From: Ceraceosorus guamensis
Lineage: Eukaryota; Basidiomycota; Exobasidiomycetes; Ceraceosorales; Ceraceosoraceae
Reading direction: 5' to 3'
Assembly (NCBI RefSeq): GCF_003144195.1
Contig: NW_020290091.1
Location: 1-55,970 of the forward strand
Length of the DNA: 55,970 nucleotides
The position numbers and the translations under genes were made by a program. The notes beneath the pieces are model-generated. The model saw nothing but the letters and a program-made list of their open reading frames with translations, did not search any database and was not told where the DNA came from. Below are positions 9,374 to 21,440 of the stretch, piece after piece. Within the stretch, counting starts at the first letter, position 1; each line of letters starts with the position of its first letter.

Positions 9374-12300
9374 TCAATCGTGGATCTGGACGCAGCAGGA
9401 AGGAGGAGTCAGAGCTCGCCGCCATCTTCACGTCAAAAACGTTGGCCAAAATGTCCGTCTGCAACACTTACGTTCCATGACTTCCTCCATTTGACCAATG
9501 GCCAGTTCTCTGCTTTGCCCTCTCTTCCATACGCAGTATCTTTGAAGATCAAGAAGACCACGAAGATGAGACCAACGAAGCCCGCAAAGGCGGTATTCTT
9601 TCGGGCTTCGCTGAGCGGTGCTCGTACGCCACCTTTACCCTTGTACCGAGCCGTGGACGGATTCCACAGGAAATGGTCCAGGAGGTGCGCAAGCATGATG
9701 GTTGCAAAGTAGAGAGTAGGCAAGTAGTGATGCAGGTCTGCGGTTCAGGCGTTCGGGCAATGTCAGCAAGCCCTAGAAATGTAGAGTCGATCCGCATGAG
9801 GGCTCCACGACACTCCTGTACACGAGCGCAAGTTGTGGCATGCGAGAAAGGGCTGTCAGCGGTCGTTGAGACTCGAAAGGAGGACTTCAAAGCTGCTTGC
9901 CACTCACACATAGAACTCTGGACATGATCGCGCTAGGCATGAAATGGAGCACCCATCCGAGTCCTGCAATCTTTCCGACAAAGAGAAATTGGTTCCAGTC
10001 CGCAGCAGAGAGATCTGCGTGCCTTCTTTGCATTCGACCCAGGTAGTAGGTGAAAACGAGTGCAAATATAGCGAGAGAGGTGGTGCTCCCCCACCAGATG
10101 ATTGGGTTTCCAAGAAGGTAGTACTTGCGCGACTCAGGCGCCCAACTGTTCATCCTGAGCCCGTTGTATTGATACAGCCAGTCAAAGGGACTGGAGCTGA
10201 GAATGTCGAATTTGTCGGCATCCGGAATGAGCGCATTGTTCGACTGCCACATGGCGGCGTTGAGGTGCAGCCAATCGTCCAGGAATCTGGACTTGTACAA
10301 CCTGGCGCTGCCCGCGGGCAGCTTGTCATTGTGGTGGGACTCAACGTTCCAGTACGTATGCTCGTCCTTTGGATTGTTCTCCTTATCGCAGCTAACTTCG
10401 ATCTGCTTCCATCCCCACTGGGGCAAGACCGCGCTACCGGCTCTCATGTAGCAGCCCAAATTCTTGTGACGGAACCTCATCCGAGTCGTCAAACTGCGCA
10501 CCACCTCACCACTCTGAACCTTCTTGCCGGTGGCCAGGTCGTCCACCACCTCGACAATCCAGTGGTCGTTCCAGTCTCCAACGGTAGCATTGCCGTAGCC
10601 AGAGATTTCGTAGTTCTCCTTTGTGATCGGAGCGGCAATGGCATGACTGTGGAGATTGCGCCCAGTGGCCTCGTGTACGAAGCGGAATGTGTCGCCGTTC
10701 TTGAACATGCGAGGAGGGTCGTCGCTCCCACCTCCGACTGGTAGCCTTGGCTCGTCCCACGTCGGTGTGACGATGAAGTCGTTGTTGTTGTCCTTATAAT
10801 GGTAGCAGGTGACCTGCTGCTGCTGTGATCCGACGGGATAGGTCTGAACGTGCGAGTGAAGTAGGCCGCCACCATACCCCATATTCTTGAAAGTGACCTT
10901 GCTGCCGTACGCGACCTCTGCGAGAAGGACTTCTTTGGGTCAGCGTGCCAAACCGACTATAATACAAAAGGCTACAAAGGACGAGACGCACCAAGAGGCG
11001 AAGTGGCGAAGTCATTGCCCTTCAGGTGAGCTTGGAACAAGCTGGACATTTGAGCATCTCCAGGGCCTGAGTGGTTGAGGATGAGGAAGTGCATCTTGAA
11101 AGAAGCCATGTAGACGAGCAGAGGAACGACGATCAAGCAGAGGATTCTGGCACACCAGTGCCTGGCATAGGCCCGAACGGGCATCTTGAGGTCCCCAAAC
11201 TTGTCCCACAGATCTTCGATGGTGTAAAGCCCGACCAATGCCATGGCAAAAAGTCCTACCCATTTGACACTCATCACGCACCCAATTGAGACTCCCGTGT
11301 ATGCTAGCCAGAACCACCACTTCTGCGAAAATGGGCGATGCTGATGGCCGTGGAACATGATCAATCCATGCACCGTCGAAAAGGTGAAGCATAGCAACAT
11401 AGAGTCGAGTAGGATGAAGCGCGAAATGACAAGCCAGCCGTTATCTGAGCGTCCCAAGACATGAGCGTCAGCTATAGTCGTAGCTGCTTGCTTCGAGAGT
11501 TTCGAAACCAAATGTGCCTCTACGCACCCAAAAGCACCATGATTGTGAGGGCATGCCTGGCTCGCCAGTTCCAGCCCAAACCGCCACTGGTGGCCCAAGC
11601 AAAGGGGACCATGGCGACGCCAAACAAGGCCAAAAAGACTCGCATGCCAACGTAGTTGACATTGGCCGGGTACGCCTCTCCACTCTTGAATTCGAAATGC
11701 CCATTGTAGCCGCTCAGTAGGCCGGCCAAGCCAACGAGCATCTTACCCAGAGGCGGGTGTACATCGAAGTAGAATTCACGCTTGAGATAATGCGAGCCGA
11801 ATTTGCCGAAGTGGGCCTGACAGAGCAAGAAGCTTAGTCAGCAACGTCGAAGCCGCCAAAAATACGACAGCTTCGCCAGTCTATCGCTCTACTCACTTCG
11901 TCCCAAATCACCTGCGGGCCCTTGCCGATACCCCATAGGCGCGTCAAGAGGGCCAGAAAGGTGTAGAAAAGCAGCATCGCCGTCTCTGACTGAGCCAGAG
12001 AAGACACGTGTTCGAGCTGCGAAGGAAGAGCGTCGATGGTGGCGAAAGTAGCTTTTGTGAGCGACGGTGAGTAATGGGCATGGTGCGCACCGAAGAACGC
12101 TGCTGGCCGTCCAGCCACCACCGGACAGTGTTGCGTCAAGATGTGCTGCTCCCACTCACTGGACTCTTGGGTGGTCTCTTTTCGGGAATCAAGCTAGCGT
12201 AGCGCGCCTTTGTGCTGGGAGCATACGAGGTGGGTGCAGAGACTGGATCCAGTCCTGCCCTAGCGTATGCAGCGATGCCCGAACCCGCACCCTTCTCCCT

Positions 12301-12699
12301 GACCTTGTCCTCGCCAGCCTGCAAGTAGCCAGCTGGAAGCCTCTCGACGGATGCGTAAGGGTCGAAGCCGCCCTGCACGGCGAATCTGGTGCGATCCTGC
12401 GAAGACATTGCGGTGTTGCTCAAGTGGAAGGGCAGAGTAGGGCCGCTTTCGTACGCTCTTTTCAGCTCGTACTCTTCTCCTCCTCGAGTCGTGACTTTAG
12501 AGTTGGAGTCTTGGGATGGTGATCCGCTGCCACTGCCGTCGCCGCTGCTGCTAGCGCTACCACGTCTGTCTGCTGCGCGTGAAGATGGGGATCCAAAGTC
12601 GAGGGCTTGATGAGAGGGTCGCTGTGTGATGGTGTAATGGTGCGGAGGGGATGCTCGGGTATCTGGGTGATTGTGCGGGGAGCGCGCGTTCAAGGTCAT
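9374..12699 (-). CDS. PMT2: Protein O-mannosyltransferase, PMT2 type
   Basis: This ER membrane enzyme transfers mannose from dolichyl-phosphate mannose to Ser/Thr of secretory proteins. Seven exons: 12699-12160, 12016-11897, 11816-11528, 11471-10992, 10917-9910, 9737-9472 and 9385-9374. They give 904 residues, and all joins keep frame at GT-AG borders. Residues 1-180 are a low-complexity cytosolic N-terminus. The luminal catalytic loop motif [13 protein letters not shown] is formed across the exon 2/3 junction (~217-229) and is followed by DVHPPLGK. Several membrane helices follow. The MIR domain begins about residue 485 in exon 5 ([13 protein letters not shown]). The C-terminal membrane domain includes [11 protein letters not shown], formed across exons 5/6. 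The final exon carries only three residues and the stop (IHD). The WDEAHFGKF and SRFILLDSM segments favour the PMT2 subfamily; the exact subfamily is inferred. Confidence 0.93.
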
Positions 12700-14493
12700 G
12701 GAGGAAAAGCGCGCACAAAGCCAGCAAGCAGCAGATCTATAGCAAGGGATTCACTGCAATCCATTCAATGACCTCGCCCGCTGCTACGCTTGCAGCACCC
12801 TATGCTATGCGTGGCACCTTCACCACACGCACGCTTTTCAAAGTCGCAGCCGTCGTTCCCGTCAAGCGGCTTGCCTCCAACTCTTGCCCGGTGCTGTGCC
12901 GCCTCCACTGACTGCGCCTTATATTGAAGATGCAGGATGGAGTGGCCGTGCACCTTTGATTGATTGATCGATCGATACAATCGACCGCGAGCTGGGAATT
13001 GGCCGACAATTACGCGGCGGCGGCGGCGGCTACGGCGGCGGGAGCGCAGTGTAGTGACTGGCAAGTGATGGGCCGCAAGCGAATGGATAGAAGCCACTCT
13101 GCAAGGCAGGTATGCGGATCGACGGCTTGTGACTTGGTGCAAGAAGAATGAGCGAAGGCGTCCGACAGAGGCTCGAGGTGATGCGCTCACAACACCAACA
13201 AGGATGCGGTACGGCGAGCAAGCGCGAAGCGGGTGTGGCAGTCGCGAGCTTGAGCGCCAAAAGGGAATGGTCGGGCAGTGGAGCCGCTGGTGGAGGCTCA
13301 AAGTTCAAGTCCTACTGAATCCGAATCCAGGGTCGGATGGCGAACCAGCAATTCAGAGTCAGAAGAGTCTTCGAAGGTAAGAAATGTGAGGAGATGCGTG
13401 AGAGGCGAAGGCAAGTGCAAGGCTCGTATCGTGTCGAACAGGTTGTATCAACTGCTGGTGGGTGTGCGCCAAGCGCATATCGCTCCAGTCACGAGTCACA
13501 GGCGTGAGCCAGATGTGTGCATGTCAGAGCTACGATCGAGTGATCATAGCGCACAGCTACGCACGTCAGGAAGGATGGCAAGACATGTATGCTGCAGCAC
13601 AGCTATGGCGGGTCGGTGGGGCAGCAGGCCAGCAGGGCAGGCATGCGCGCAGGCATATGCGCTTGGCCCTCGAGGAAGAGACGCGGCTGGCGCGCATGAC
13701 AGCCCAACCTCCGCGCCCTTCTATCCTGCACCGGCGCGGTACAGTATACTGCGACAGCTGTCCTCTGCAGCATGCAGCCTGATGAGTGTTGTAAGAGTTG
13801 CACGCTGTCCGCTCTGGCCTGTGCTTCTTGTATGTATTTGGCCTCACTATCGAGTCAAAGAGTGGCGCAGCGGCTGGCACGCGTGCTTCCATGCCATCGC
13901 GGTCAGGCACCGCGAGCGGCACGCATCAGCTGGATGGGGGCCAGCCATCTTTCAATCTCCGAATGCCAAAGAGTCAAATCAAAGTCACGCTCGAGCAATG
14001 CCTGCTGTGAGAATATACGTAAGGCACACCGCAACCCACGGGCTTGTCAGACAGAGAATCAAATATGAGGGCACACTCACAATACGCTCGGTCACGGGAG
14101 AGGACTCTGGACGCTCACGACACTCTATGGCTCACGGCACGCTGCGTGAACACCCTGTTCTGACTGCCTCCAGAATTGAGAGTTGCGCGCACTTATGAGC
14201 CAAGGAAGACTTGGCAGGAGCTGGCGATTGAACGTCGATCGTGGCCTAGGCGCAAGAACGCAAGGGTCGATGTTGCCGTGCTTGATATAATCGAAATTCA
14301 CGCCGACGCAGAAGCAGCTGCCTGGAGCACCCCAACTGGCTGGTTTACTCCCAGCTTCTTAGCTACAGCCGCCAATCTATTATGCTCTATGATGTCGCTG
14401 CGTCGGGTTGGCCAACAAATGTGATGTTGGTGATCAGTATCCTCATGCGTCCCGACAATCATTACAATTCCCTGTGACGGCTCAAGCCAGAAC
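12700..14493. other. PMT2 upstream region, simple repeats only
   Basis: 1.8 kb between the PMT2 start and the end of the phosphoribosyltransferase gene. It holds a short GATT/GATC simple stretch near 12957-12976 and a GGC-rich run near 13015-13042, plus scattered TCACGA words (for example at 13490-13500). A 306-codon open frame (13278-14198) lacks family likeness and starts at a non-ATG codon, so I do not call it. Confidence 0.5.
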
Positions 14494-15656
14494 TCACTCT
14501 TGTTCCCAAGGATAGTCGATCCACACATCTCCCGTGGTCTCTGCAGCCCAGTAGAAGCACCCTTTGCCAACTTTGTCTCCATCCTGCGCGTCATCTAACG
14601 GTTCATTCTCTGTGGAAGTGCCTTCAGGATAGATTGGCAGTACGCCACGCTTCTGTCGTAGCTTGTTGTTCACTCTGTGTGAGAAGCGAGGGCGACGACA
14701 CGGTCAGTGTGATTGACGCAAAACGCCCATCCTGATGGTCACGACGTACACAAAAATCCCAAATCGCGTAGGCGGGAGCGCGGCTCGCTCTTGAGGTGAC
14801 AAGCTTTTGATCTCTTTGCGAACATCCTTGAGCAGCTGCAACAGGTGTGCGGGCTCGTTCAGCCGAGCACGCAAGTGTCCACCAGCTACCGTGGCATACG
14901 ACTCACCTCGTTGTACGCATACTGCAGCGTCGTTCTGCTGTCATCCACCTCATCCTGTCGAGGAAAGAAGCGCTCGATGAGCATCGCATAGCAGTGAGCA
15001 GCTCAAGCTCACGGTGGCTTGCAAACACTCACCACGATCAGGATGCGCTTCCCGAGCAGCCCTTCGCCCTTGCCTTCCTCTGCAGCGCCTCCCTCCTTCT
15101 GTCCTCTGATCGCCTTCGCATCCAGCCACTGCGTCCTCAGCACCTCTCGTCCCAGAGCACCTGCGGATGAGTTGGCGATTTCTTCGTACAGCGCCAAAGA
15201 CACAACGTTGATGGGCACGTTTCGCAGCTTTGTCGGATCCAATCGGGATGGCCGCTTGAGAAATGTGCGAAGAACGCGAGCAGGAAAGAGACCGCCGCCT
15301 GCGATGGCGAGAATCACGTCCTGGTGTTCAAGGCATGCATCGTATGTAGCTTTAGCGTACAGCTCTCACAAAAAAAGGCGATCAGAACTCACGGGATCAA
15401 AGTCCTGCTTGATCTTGCGGGCTGCATTGCATATATGCTGCGGTTAGGGGTTGTGGCAGCACGCGAAGGGCAACGCCGGTGGCGAAGCTTAGCGTTAGCA
15501 AGCAGCCCATCGAGCCGGCGTATGCTAGCAAACGTCAAATGCTTGTGAAAGCATGTACGCTCATATCTGCCAGTGCTCTATGATACTTACGACGTGCACC
15601 TCTTCGTAAGTAATCCTGTAGTGATCGTCCGGAACAGTGTCGCTCGAGCTTGTCAT
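14494..15656 (-). CDS. XPT1: Xanthine/hypoxanthine phosphoribosyltransferase
   Basis: A purine-salvage enzyme that joins xanthine, hypoxanthine or guanine to PRPP in the cytosol. Six exons: 15656-15591, 15437-15393, 15320-15033, 14954-14907, 14835-14750 and 14674-14494, giving 237 residues, close to the size of yeast Xpt1/Hpt1. The start MTSSSDTVPDDHYRITYEEV fits the family N-terminus. The substrate loop reads ILAIAGGGLFPARVLRTFL. The PRPP-binding loop VDEVDDSRTT is formed across the exon 3/4 junction, and the C-terminus contains VWIDYPWE. The small exons (45 and 48 nt) are supported by exact frame continuity. The gene is head-to-head with the SNARE gene across an 869-bp shared upstream region. 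Whether it prefers xanthine or hypoxanthine cannot be told from the sequence. Confidence 0.92.
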
Positions 15657-16525
15657 GGTGATGATAAGGAGCTTCCAGACGTAGGGGTCGTGGCAGTATG
15701 GTGGTGCGGCGAGGGCTGCTATGCGTGCGGTGTGAAGGTGACCGGTGGGTTGAGAGAAGGTAGACGGGAATGCTTATGCCTTCTATGAACTCGCCATCTG
15801 CTGTCGGTCTGCTTCGATCGTTGGGCGGCGTCGTCGCTGGGATCGAGTGATGAGAGCAGGGCTGTGGTGGAAAGTGCAGTGTGCCTTCGTCTACTAATCA
15901 GAGCGCGCAGTAGATGTTTTGCTGAACGCCGACGCAGCTATAGTGAAGAAGAGTCAAGAGTGCTGACGTTCAAGGTTGTGTACGCGCCGTTGTGATTTCA
16001 TGCGCGGCCATACGGCACGCACCATTCATAGTCTTGAGTCACGAGTAAAGATGTAGATAAGAGCAGTCAAGAGTAGATATCGCAATTTCGGATCACGATG
16101 CTGTCAAGAACCGAATTTTGAATTCAAAAATTCTTGGATCCAGATTGACTCACGTGACAACATGGTGTGATTCTCCACTCGTGATGACTCGTGACTCAAC
16201 GATACTCGGCGCGATCGAATCATGAATCTGAATGAAAGCACGCGAGCAGCCTCCGCGGTTTTGATTTATACGCGGCGGCGTTGTGGAACTCGAGAGTCTT
16301 GAGTTAAAAGCCAGCAATGACTGTCTTGAATGATGAACGCCATTTGCGGCTTGCTGTTTCCATCATTCACCCTTCCTGAACACTGATAGCATCGTAGCAA
16401 CCAGCCCACAAGCTTCGCAGATCTTCCCTACACATACGTCCTCACCATTTCCATCCTCAGGAAGCGGCAAGGCATAGACGCGGCACCCTCCCCCTGCCTA
16501 TACCTCCCTGGCCTTCCAAGCAGCA
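15657..16525. promoter_or_regulatory. Divergent promoter region, XPT1 / SNARE
   Basis: An 869-bp region between two divergent start codons. It contains a CACGTG E-box-like word at about 16152-16157 and clustered ACTCGTGA/GACTCGTGACTC words at 16178-16199, with further GAGTCACGAG at about 16035. No protein-coding frame is convincing. The promoter role is inferred from gene orientation. Confidence 0.45.
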
Positions 16526-17151
16526 ATGTCATCCGCCGAGCAAACGTACGAGAGTCAGAACGACGATCAGCTCGACAAGCTGCTCAGCAAGGTCAAAGCT
16601 CTCGTGAGTTGCAGCTGAGCTACGCCACAGGTCTTGTCAGCATAGCGTGGCGATGCTATGACGATCAGGGCAGGATGGGACAGGCTTGAATGCGCTGGGC
16701 GCTACGCCGTTCCGCTGCGTGCTCGAGTGATCACTCGAGCTGCCAGCAGACGGATGACACCAGTCGTGGTTGCGCGCACGCACCTTCACACTGATGACGC
16801 TCTCACCCGTCCCTTGACATATATGCGCTTGCTGCGCCTCGTCACAGCGCGGCGTCACGACGGATATCCATTCCGATGTAGAGTCGCAGCGCACAGGACT
16901 TCTAGCAGACGCCGTGAGTCAGACATCCTTGGTGGCCTGCTGTTCTTTGGAAGTGCATCCGCACTGACAGCCGTCACACGGTCCCTGCATTCAAGTCGGA
17001 GTCCTTCGATGCCTTTTCCAACAGGCTAGGCTCCACGTCTTCTCGATTCACAAGACAGGTGGTCGCAGGTGCAAAGAGCAACAGGCTGCTCACAATGTAC
17101 ATCCTCGGCGGTATCGTCGCCCTCTTTCTCATATGGCATATCTTGTTTTAG
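16526..17151 (+). CDS. SFT1: Bet1/Sft1-type Qc-SNARE
   Basis: A small tail-anchored SNARE for ER-Golgi or intra-Golgi vesicle fusion. Three exons: 16526-16603, 16848-16913 and 16996-17151, giving 99 residues, which matches the size of yeast Sft1 (97) more closely than Bet1. The heptad-repeat SNARE core runs from about residue 12 to 70 (QLDKLLSKVKALRGVTTDIH, then SDVESQRTGLLADA). The Gln in ESQ is the probable zero-layer residue. After a basic linker (FTRQVVAGAKSNR) comes a C-terminal membrane segment (TMYILGGIVALFLIWHILF) ending at the stop. Introns are 244 and 82 nt. The choice between Sft1 and Bet1 is an inference from length and general likeness. Confidence 0.85.
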
Positions 17152-17869
17152 GCGTCGCACCAGCCCCATTGGTGCAGTCACGATCAGGGTGGAGGGACTT
17201 CGACCGACGGGCAGGCAGGAATTATGCCTGCGGTTAGCAAACATCTGCACAGCCCATCAGCTCATCAACATGCATCGAGGGTCAACGGGTTGCCCGGTAG
17301 GCCTCAGTGGAGCATTCAAGAGCTCACGAAGACCGACGCGACCTTCGTCAAGTCGCTGTCTCTTTGGGGCTGCTACAGCTGCAGCCGCAGCCGCTGCTGC
17401 AACCCAGCCAGTGGTGGATCAGGAGCCGGCCGGGTCAGCTTCGACTTCTTTCCAGCAATGGGTCTTGAATACGGGTTGCGGAGCTGCTGAAGAGCACAGC
17501 GGGCAGGCGGCAAATTTATGGCCGCTGTGTTCATTCCCGCTGCGGAGCACACGATGCATGCCAGGGGCCCTTTTGAGTGCGGATGGTCACGCAGCGAGTC
17601 GTGCTAGCTACCTCTTTTAAACGGCGCAAACGGTAAACGCGCAGCACTATCGCAGCTGCCACATCGTGATCGCAGCGCCCTGATGGCCTCATTGGCGCCC
17701 ACAGCCAACGAGCGAAGAGGCGAATGGAATTTTTGTATCATTCTGTTGTCATTGTTGTGCACAGTAGACAGCGGTGCCTTCTGGCAATTTTGCAGAGCCT
17801 GAACGAATAGGCACCGGAATTGTGATTCGATACACAAACGGGCTCCGCCGTGAGCGGTGCAGATTGCAT
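17152..17869. other. Convergent 3' intergenic region
   Basis: 718 bp between the 3' ends of the SNARE and NAC alpha genes. It contains an Ala-codon-like GCAGCC repetition near 17380-17405 that makes an open frame. That frame (17069-17620) starts inside SNARE exon 3 in another frame and resembles no family, so it is left out. No RNA gene is seen. Confidence 0.45.
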
Positions 17870-19422
17870 CTACGAAGCGCTCATGATAGCGTTCTGCGCG
17901 GCACAGATCACACGTGTGGGGTTGATCTTGATCAGCACTCGGCTCGCCTGAAGAAGCGCAATCACAATGAAACTTGATGCACTCACGATGACTGTTTGAG
18001 ATGACAGCAGTTGGGACAAGTATCAGGCAGCGGGTCGCTCATCAGCAAAACGTCGCACACCTCGCATCAGTATTCGAATGATAATGCTTACGATCGCCGT
18101 TGGAAGCTTTCAGAGCCTTGACGGCCTTGCGGCGGGAGCAAGAGACCTGGGGGACGGCATCCAGTCATGGTGGGTCAGCAACGCTTTCAAGAGCTTCATG
18201 GAGCTATGCGCGGTGAATGTCGTGGCCCTGCCCCTCCATCCAACTTCTTGATGCCCTCGAAGAGCTGGCTTTCGGATTTACCGCTCGGCGCTCATGCGGG
18301 CGTTTTGCCGGCGCCAGTGACATCGCACACACTGGCAGTGACATCGCACACACCGGTCCATGAAGCGCTCGCTGATTAGAGAGACGGTGTGTGACTCACC
18401 TGCTGCATGACCAGCTCGATATCCTTGGCATTGACGTCGGTCTCGTCGATCTCCCCGTCACTCTCGGGTTCCTCCTCCTTCTTCTCCTTTCCAGCCCCCG
18501 AGTTTGCCTGAGATGCGGCAAAGCTCTCGGCCAGCATTTTCTCTTGCGCTTCTTGCTGAGCCAGATGCTGAGCTTGGGCTTGTTGAGCGGCGAAGGACTG
18601 ATCCTCCGACTTGGCCTCGCCAAAGACGACGTAGACATCCGCAGTGGATGACTTGTACACCTCGGGCGTAGCGATCACGTACAGGTGCTGCACAACGCGG
18701 ATGTCGTAGCCGAGGAGGGAACGTCAGCAGCTGGAATGAATACCATTGCGAGCTGTGCGAATCGCATCGTCCCCCACACGACGTTCGTGTGCATGCTCAT
18801 CGCCCGGGTATGCGCGAGCACCGGGCTGGACGGAGAGCTCGTATGCATCCACCTCTTAGCATCATTTCCCTGCCACACACCCGTCTCTCCTCTCTCTCTC
18901 GCGCACGCATGCTCCCTCTCAGTCGCTGCCGAAATACTCACTCCGCGGGGTCTGCGCATGGTGACGCGGGTAATTCCAGGCACACGCTTGAGTCCGATGC
19001 CTTGCAAGCTCTTGCGGCTCTTTCGCTCAGGCTTGGAGAGCACATGCTCGCCGATCGTCACGTCTCCTCCAGTTGCCTGACCCTCGCCATCGGACTCCAC
19101 CTGCAGCTGAGAATGGATAGGCAATCAAATCAGCTTTGCAAGCTCATCTGGGACGAGCAAAGAGCGAGCGCACAACATTCCCAACCAGCGCTTTTCGCCT
19201 TCCTTCACCACCGCCAGGGCCCTACGACATGCCCACCCTGTGCCTCCTCTTTCTCGCTCTCGTGACCGAGTATCTGGCTGGAGCTCTGCCCTTGACAGCT
19301 GGTCATTCCGTATTGCACGACCAGCGATGCTGATCTGCAGCATTGCCAGGAAGGAAGCAAGGATGTGACTGGATACTCACGTCCTTGACGTCGTCGGCGA
19401 TCTCTTCGATGGTGGCGGACAT
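17870..19422 (-). CDS. EGD2: Nascent polypeptide-associated complex subunit alpha
   Basis: The NAC alpha subunit binds nascent chains at the ribosome exit as a dimer with NAC beta. Exons: 19422-19381, 19106-18942, 18687-18400, 18146-18092, a 5-nt microexon 17991-17987, and 17893-17870, giving 192 residues. It begins [14 protein letters not shown]. The NAC domain spans about 35-110 ([15 protein letters not shown], then [19 protein letters not shown]). A Gln/Ala-rich coiled stretch and an acidic Lys/Glu linker follow, and the C-terminal UBA domain reads [29 protein letters not shown] and INAIMSAS. The microexon TCATC supplies the Leu-Ile that restores the conserved GDLINAIM. Skipping it shifts the frame, whereas keeping the following 93-nt intron would insert 31 residues in frame. 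Exon 2 has two candidate acceptors 6 nt apart. Confidence 0.92.
18315..18356. repeat. 21-bp tandem duplication in NAC alpha intron 3
   Basis: Two adjacent 21-bp copies (18315-18335 and 18336-18356), each beginning CAGTGACATCGCACACAC, differ at one base near the end. They lie inside the 253-nt intron between exons 3 and 4 of the NAC alpha gene. This looks like a recent local duplication with no visible function. Confidence 0.8.
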
Positions 19423-21440
19423 GGTGAGCGAAATACGAGATCCAAAAAGAAGGGTGGTGAACGTGCTTTGCGTGAAGGCTCTGACTATGGTGGTGCTAAT
19501 GAAGATGAGTCACGAGTCAGTGAGGTGGTTTGAGAAGGACGCGAGCTGGCTGACTATCGCAAGTTGCCGCTGGCTGGCCGCATGCGCGCCCACCCGCTCG
19601 TGACCTGCTGGTGCAAAGCTCAGGCCGATGCAATTCAAATTGCAGGCTACGCATGCATGGCGGCCACAGCGGTGTGGTTCGCGCTCACATGCACCTCGCC
19701 CGCCCGCGATCACCACGCGCAATTTGAATCCAAATTGAAAGAGTCACCAGGATGCGGCATGCACGTATATAACAATTTACCATGCTGCTCTTGACTACAT
19801 GACTCGTGACTTGACTCTTGACTATATGTTGTATGTAGTCCGGCGTGCTTGCGCACCTCGATCGTGTCGCGGTAGCGTACTTCTTTCGACTACGTAGTCA
19901 CGATTGCAGAGCAGACTCTTGACTCGTGCCTCTATGAAACCCTTCGGCCTTTTGCTCAGCGAAGAACCCAACCGGGAAGCTTCAGTTGAAGGGCATGAAT
20001 CATCTATATAGAGGTCAGCGCCAGAGCCTGACACTGCGGCACTTGGGTGTGACTGTTGCTGCTAGAGGATGCCTCTGCTCGGGCAACTTGCCGCGCGCAG
20101 AGGTCAACCTTGACTTTTGGACGGGAAGCATCAGCAGCAGCATCAGAGGTCGCAATGCGCATCACGTGAGTGCATGGACCCGCACATGCTGTGCCGACCA
20201 TTACCTTCACGATTCAACAACTCAACCGCTTGACCATAGCCGTGCTCAGCACTCGCCTGACCTAGGCGCGTGTGTTCCGTCCAGCTAGCGCTCCAATCGA
20301 GAGCCATGATCGAAGCATGGCTTGGGATCAATGTCGGCTACAAATGAGCCCTATGGTCTCCTCACGCTGGTATATATGAGGCTTGCCGCGGATGCCGCGG
20401 GTGGGCGCGGCGCGGCCAGCCCAATTGAGCGGATGCGCTGTCGGCCGAGCCAGCCGCAGCTGCAGGCGCCCATGCAGCAGCAAGGCATCCGAACTCAATG
20501 AATGAAAACTTGAATTCAAGATTCGCGACAAACTAATCACTGCTCGCAATTGAATTCCAGCTCCAAGACTCGACATGTTCACAAATTTTAATCCAAGAGT
20601 CTTCGTTGCGTATTGCGCGCGAGAGCTACGTACGATCGAAAAGTCATACATCTTCATCGTTTTAAGGTCCTGCTGCGAAGGTCAAGCTCATGCTCATCGT
20701 GCTTCGGTCGTGTCCCTTGCTATTAGTCGCTGCGTAATTTGTCATGGCGATTCACGATGGACGCTTGCTCGCCTATGACGTGCTGCTTGTCGATGGTCGT
20801 CCTGCTGCCGCGCGCGCCCTCGTGATTGATTGTCGAGTCTTGAGTCAAGAGTGTTGAGTCAAGAGTGTGAGTCTGACTTCGAGTCGTGAGCACGGCTGCA
20901 CGCGTGCACGCGCCATGGCAACGTCCACAACTGAATCGAGAGCAATCTTGAATGACAGCTGCATGAAGTTGGCTGACGTATACAATTGAATGACGCGGGC
21001 ATCCGAAAAAGATCGCTGCATGGACGGCGCGTTGACGTTGAACCACGAGTTTGAATCTTGAATCACGAATCGCGAATGTAATATCAATGACGCTTGAAAT
21101 GACAACTAACGTCGTGAGCTGCGCAGACGATTCAAGATTGACGATTGACGATTGCTCTACCATTTGATTCTGTTTCGTGTCCATATGGCATTGGTACAGC
21201 ACACTCTTGACTCACCACACAAGCCTCTGATCGAGTAAAGTTGCGCGATCAGCGGTCCAAGGAAGCAGCACGACCCACTCCAATGGCCCATCACACCGCA
21301 GCTTGCTCACCTTCTAGGACAGTCACCTCCCACGAGCGAGGCGAGAGCAAGTGACCGGCCGGCCAATGCAAGCCGTCCTTTGGGTCGCTTCATCGCTCAT
21401 CTGACCCTGGTCCGCCTCTCCTCGCAACCGTGCGCAAGAC
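19423..21440. promoter_or_regulatory. Divergent upstream region, NAC alpha / uL2m
   Basis: 2.0 kb between divergent start codons, with no convincing coding frame. It is rich in short motif words: TGACTCGTGACTTGACTCTTGACT at about 19799-19823, TCTTGACTCGTGCC near 19917, GAGTCTTGAGTCAAGAG near 20837-20855, and ATTGACG tandem words at 21135-21152. Many are related by the core TCACGA/TCGTGA or by GAGTCA. A regulatory role is inferred only from position and recurrence. Confidence 0.4.

Noticed and set aside
9944-10744. 266-codon plus-strand frame
   Set aside because: It is antisense to the large PMT2 exon 5 that carries the MIR domain.
13278-14198. 306-codon plus-strand open frame upstream of PMT2
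   Set aside because: It begins at GTG rather than ATG, composition is erratic, it has no family motifs, and it lies in spacer DNA with simple repeats.
17069-17620. 183-codon plus-strand frame downstream of the SNARE gene
   Set aside because: It starts inside SNARE exon 3 in another frame and owes its Ala/Gln run to a GCAGCC repeat.
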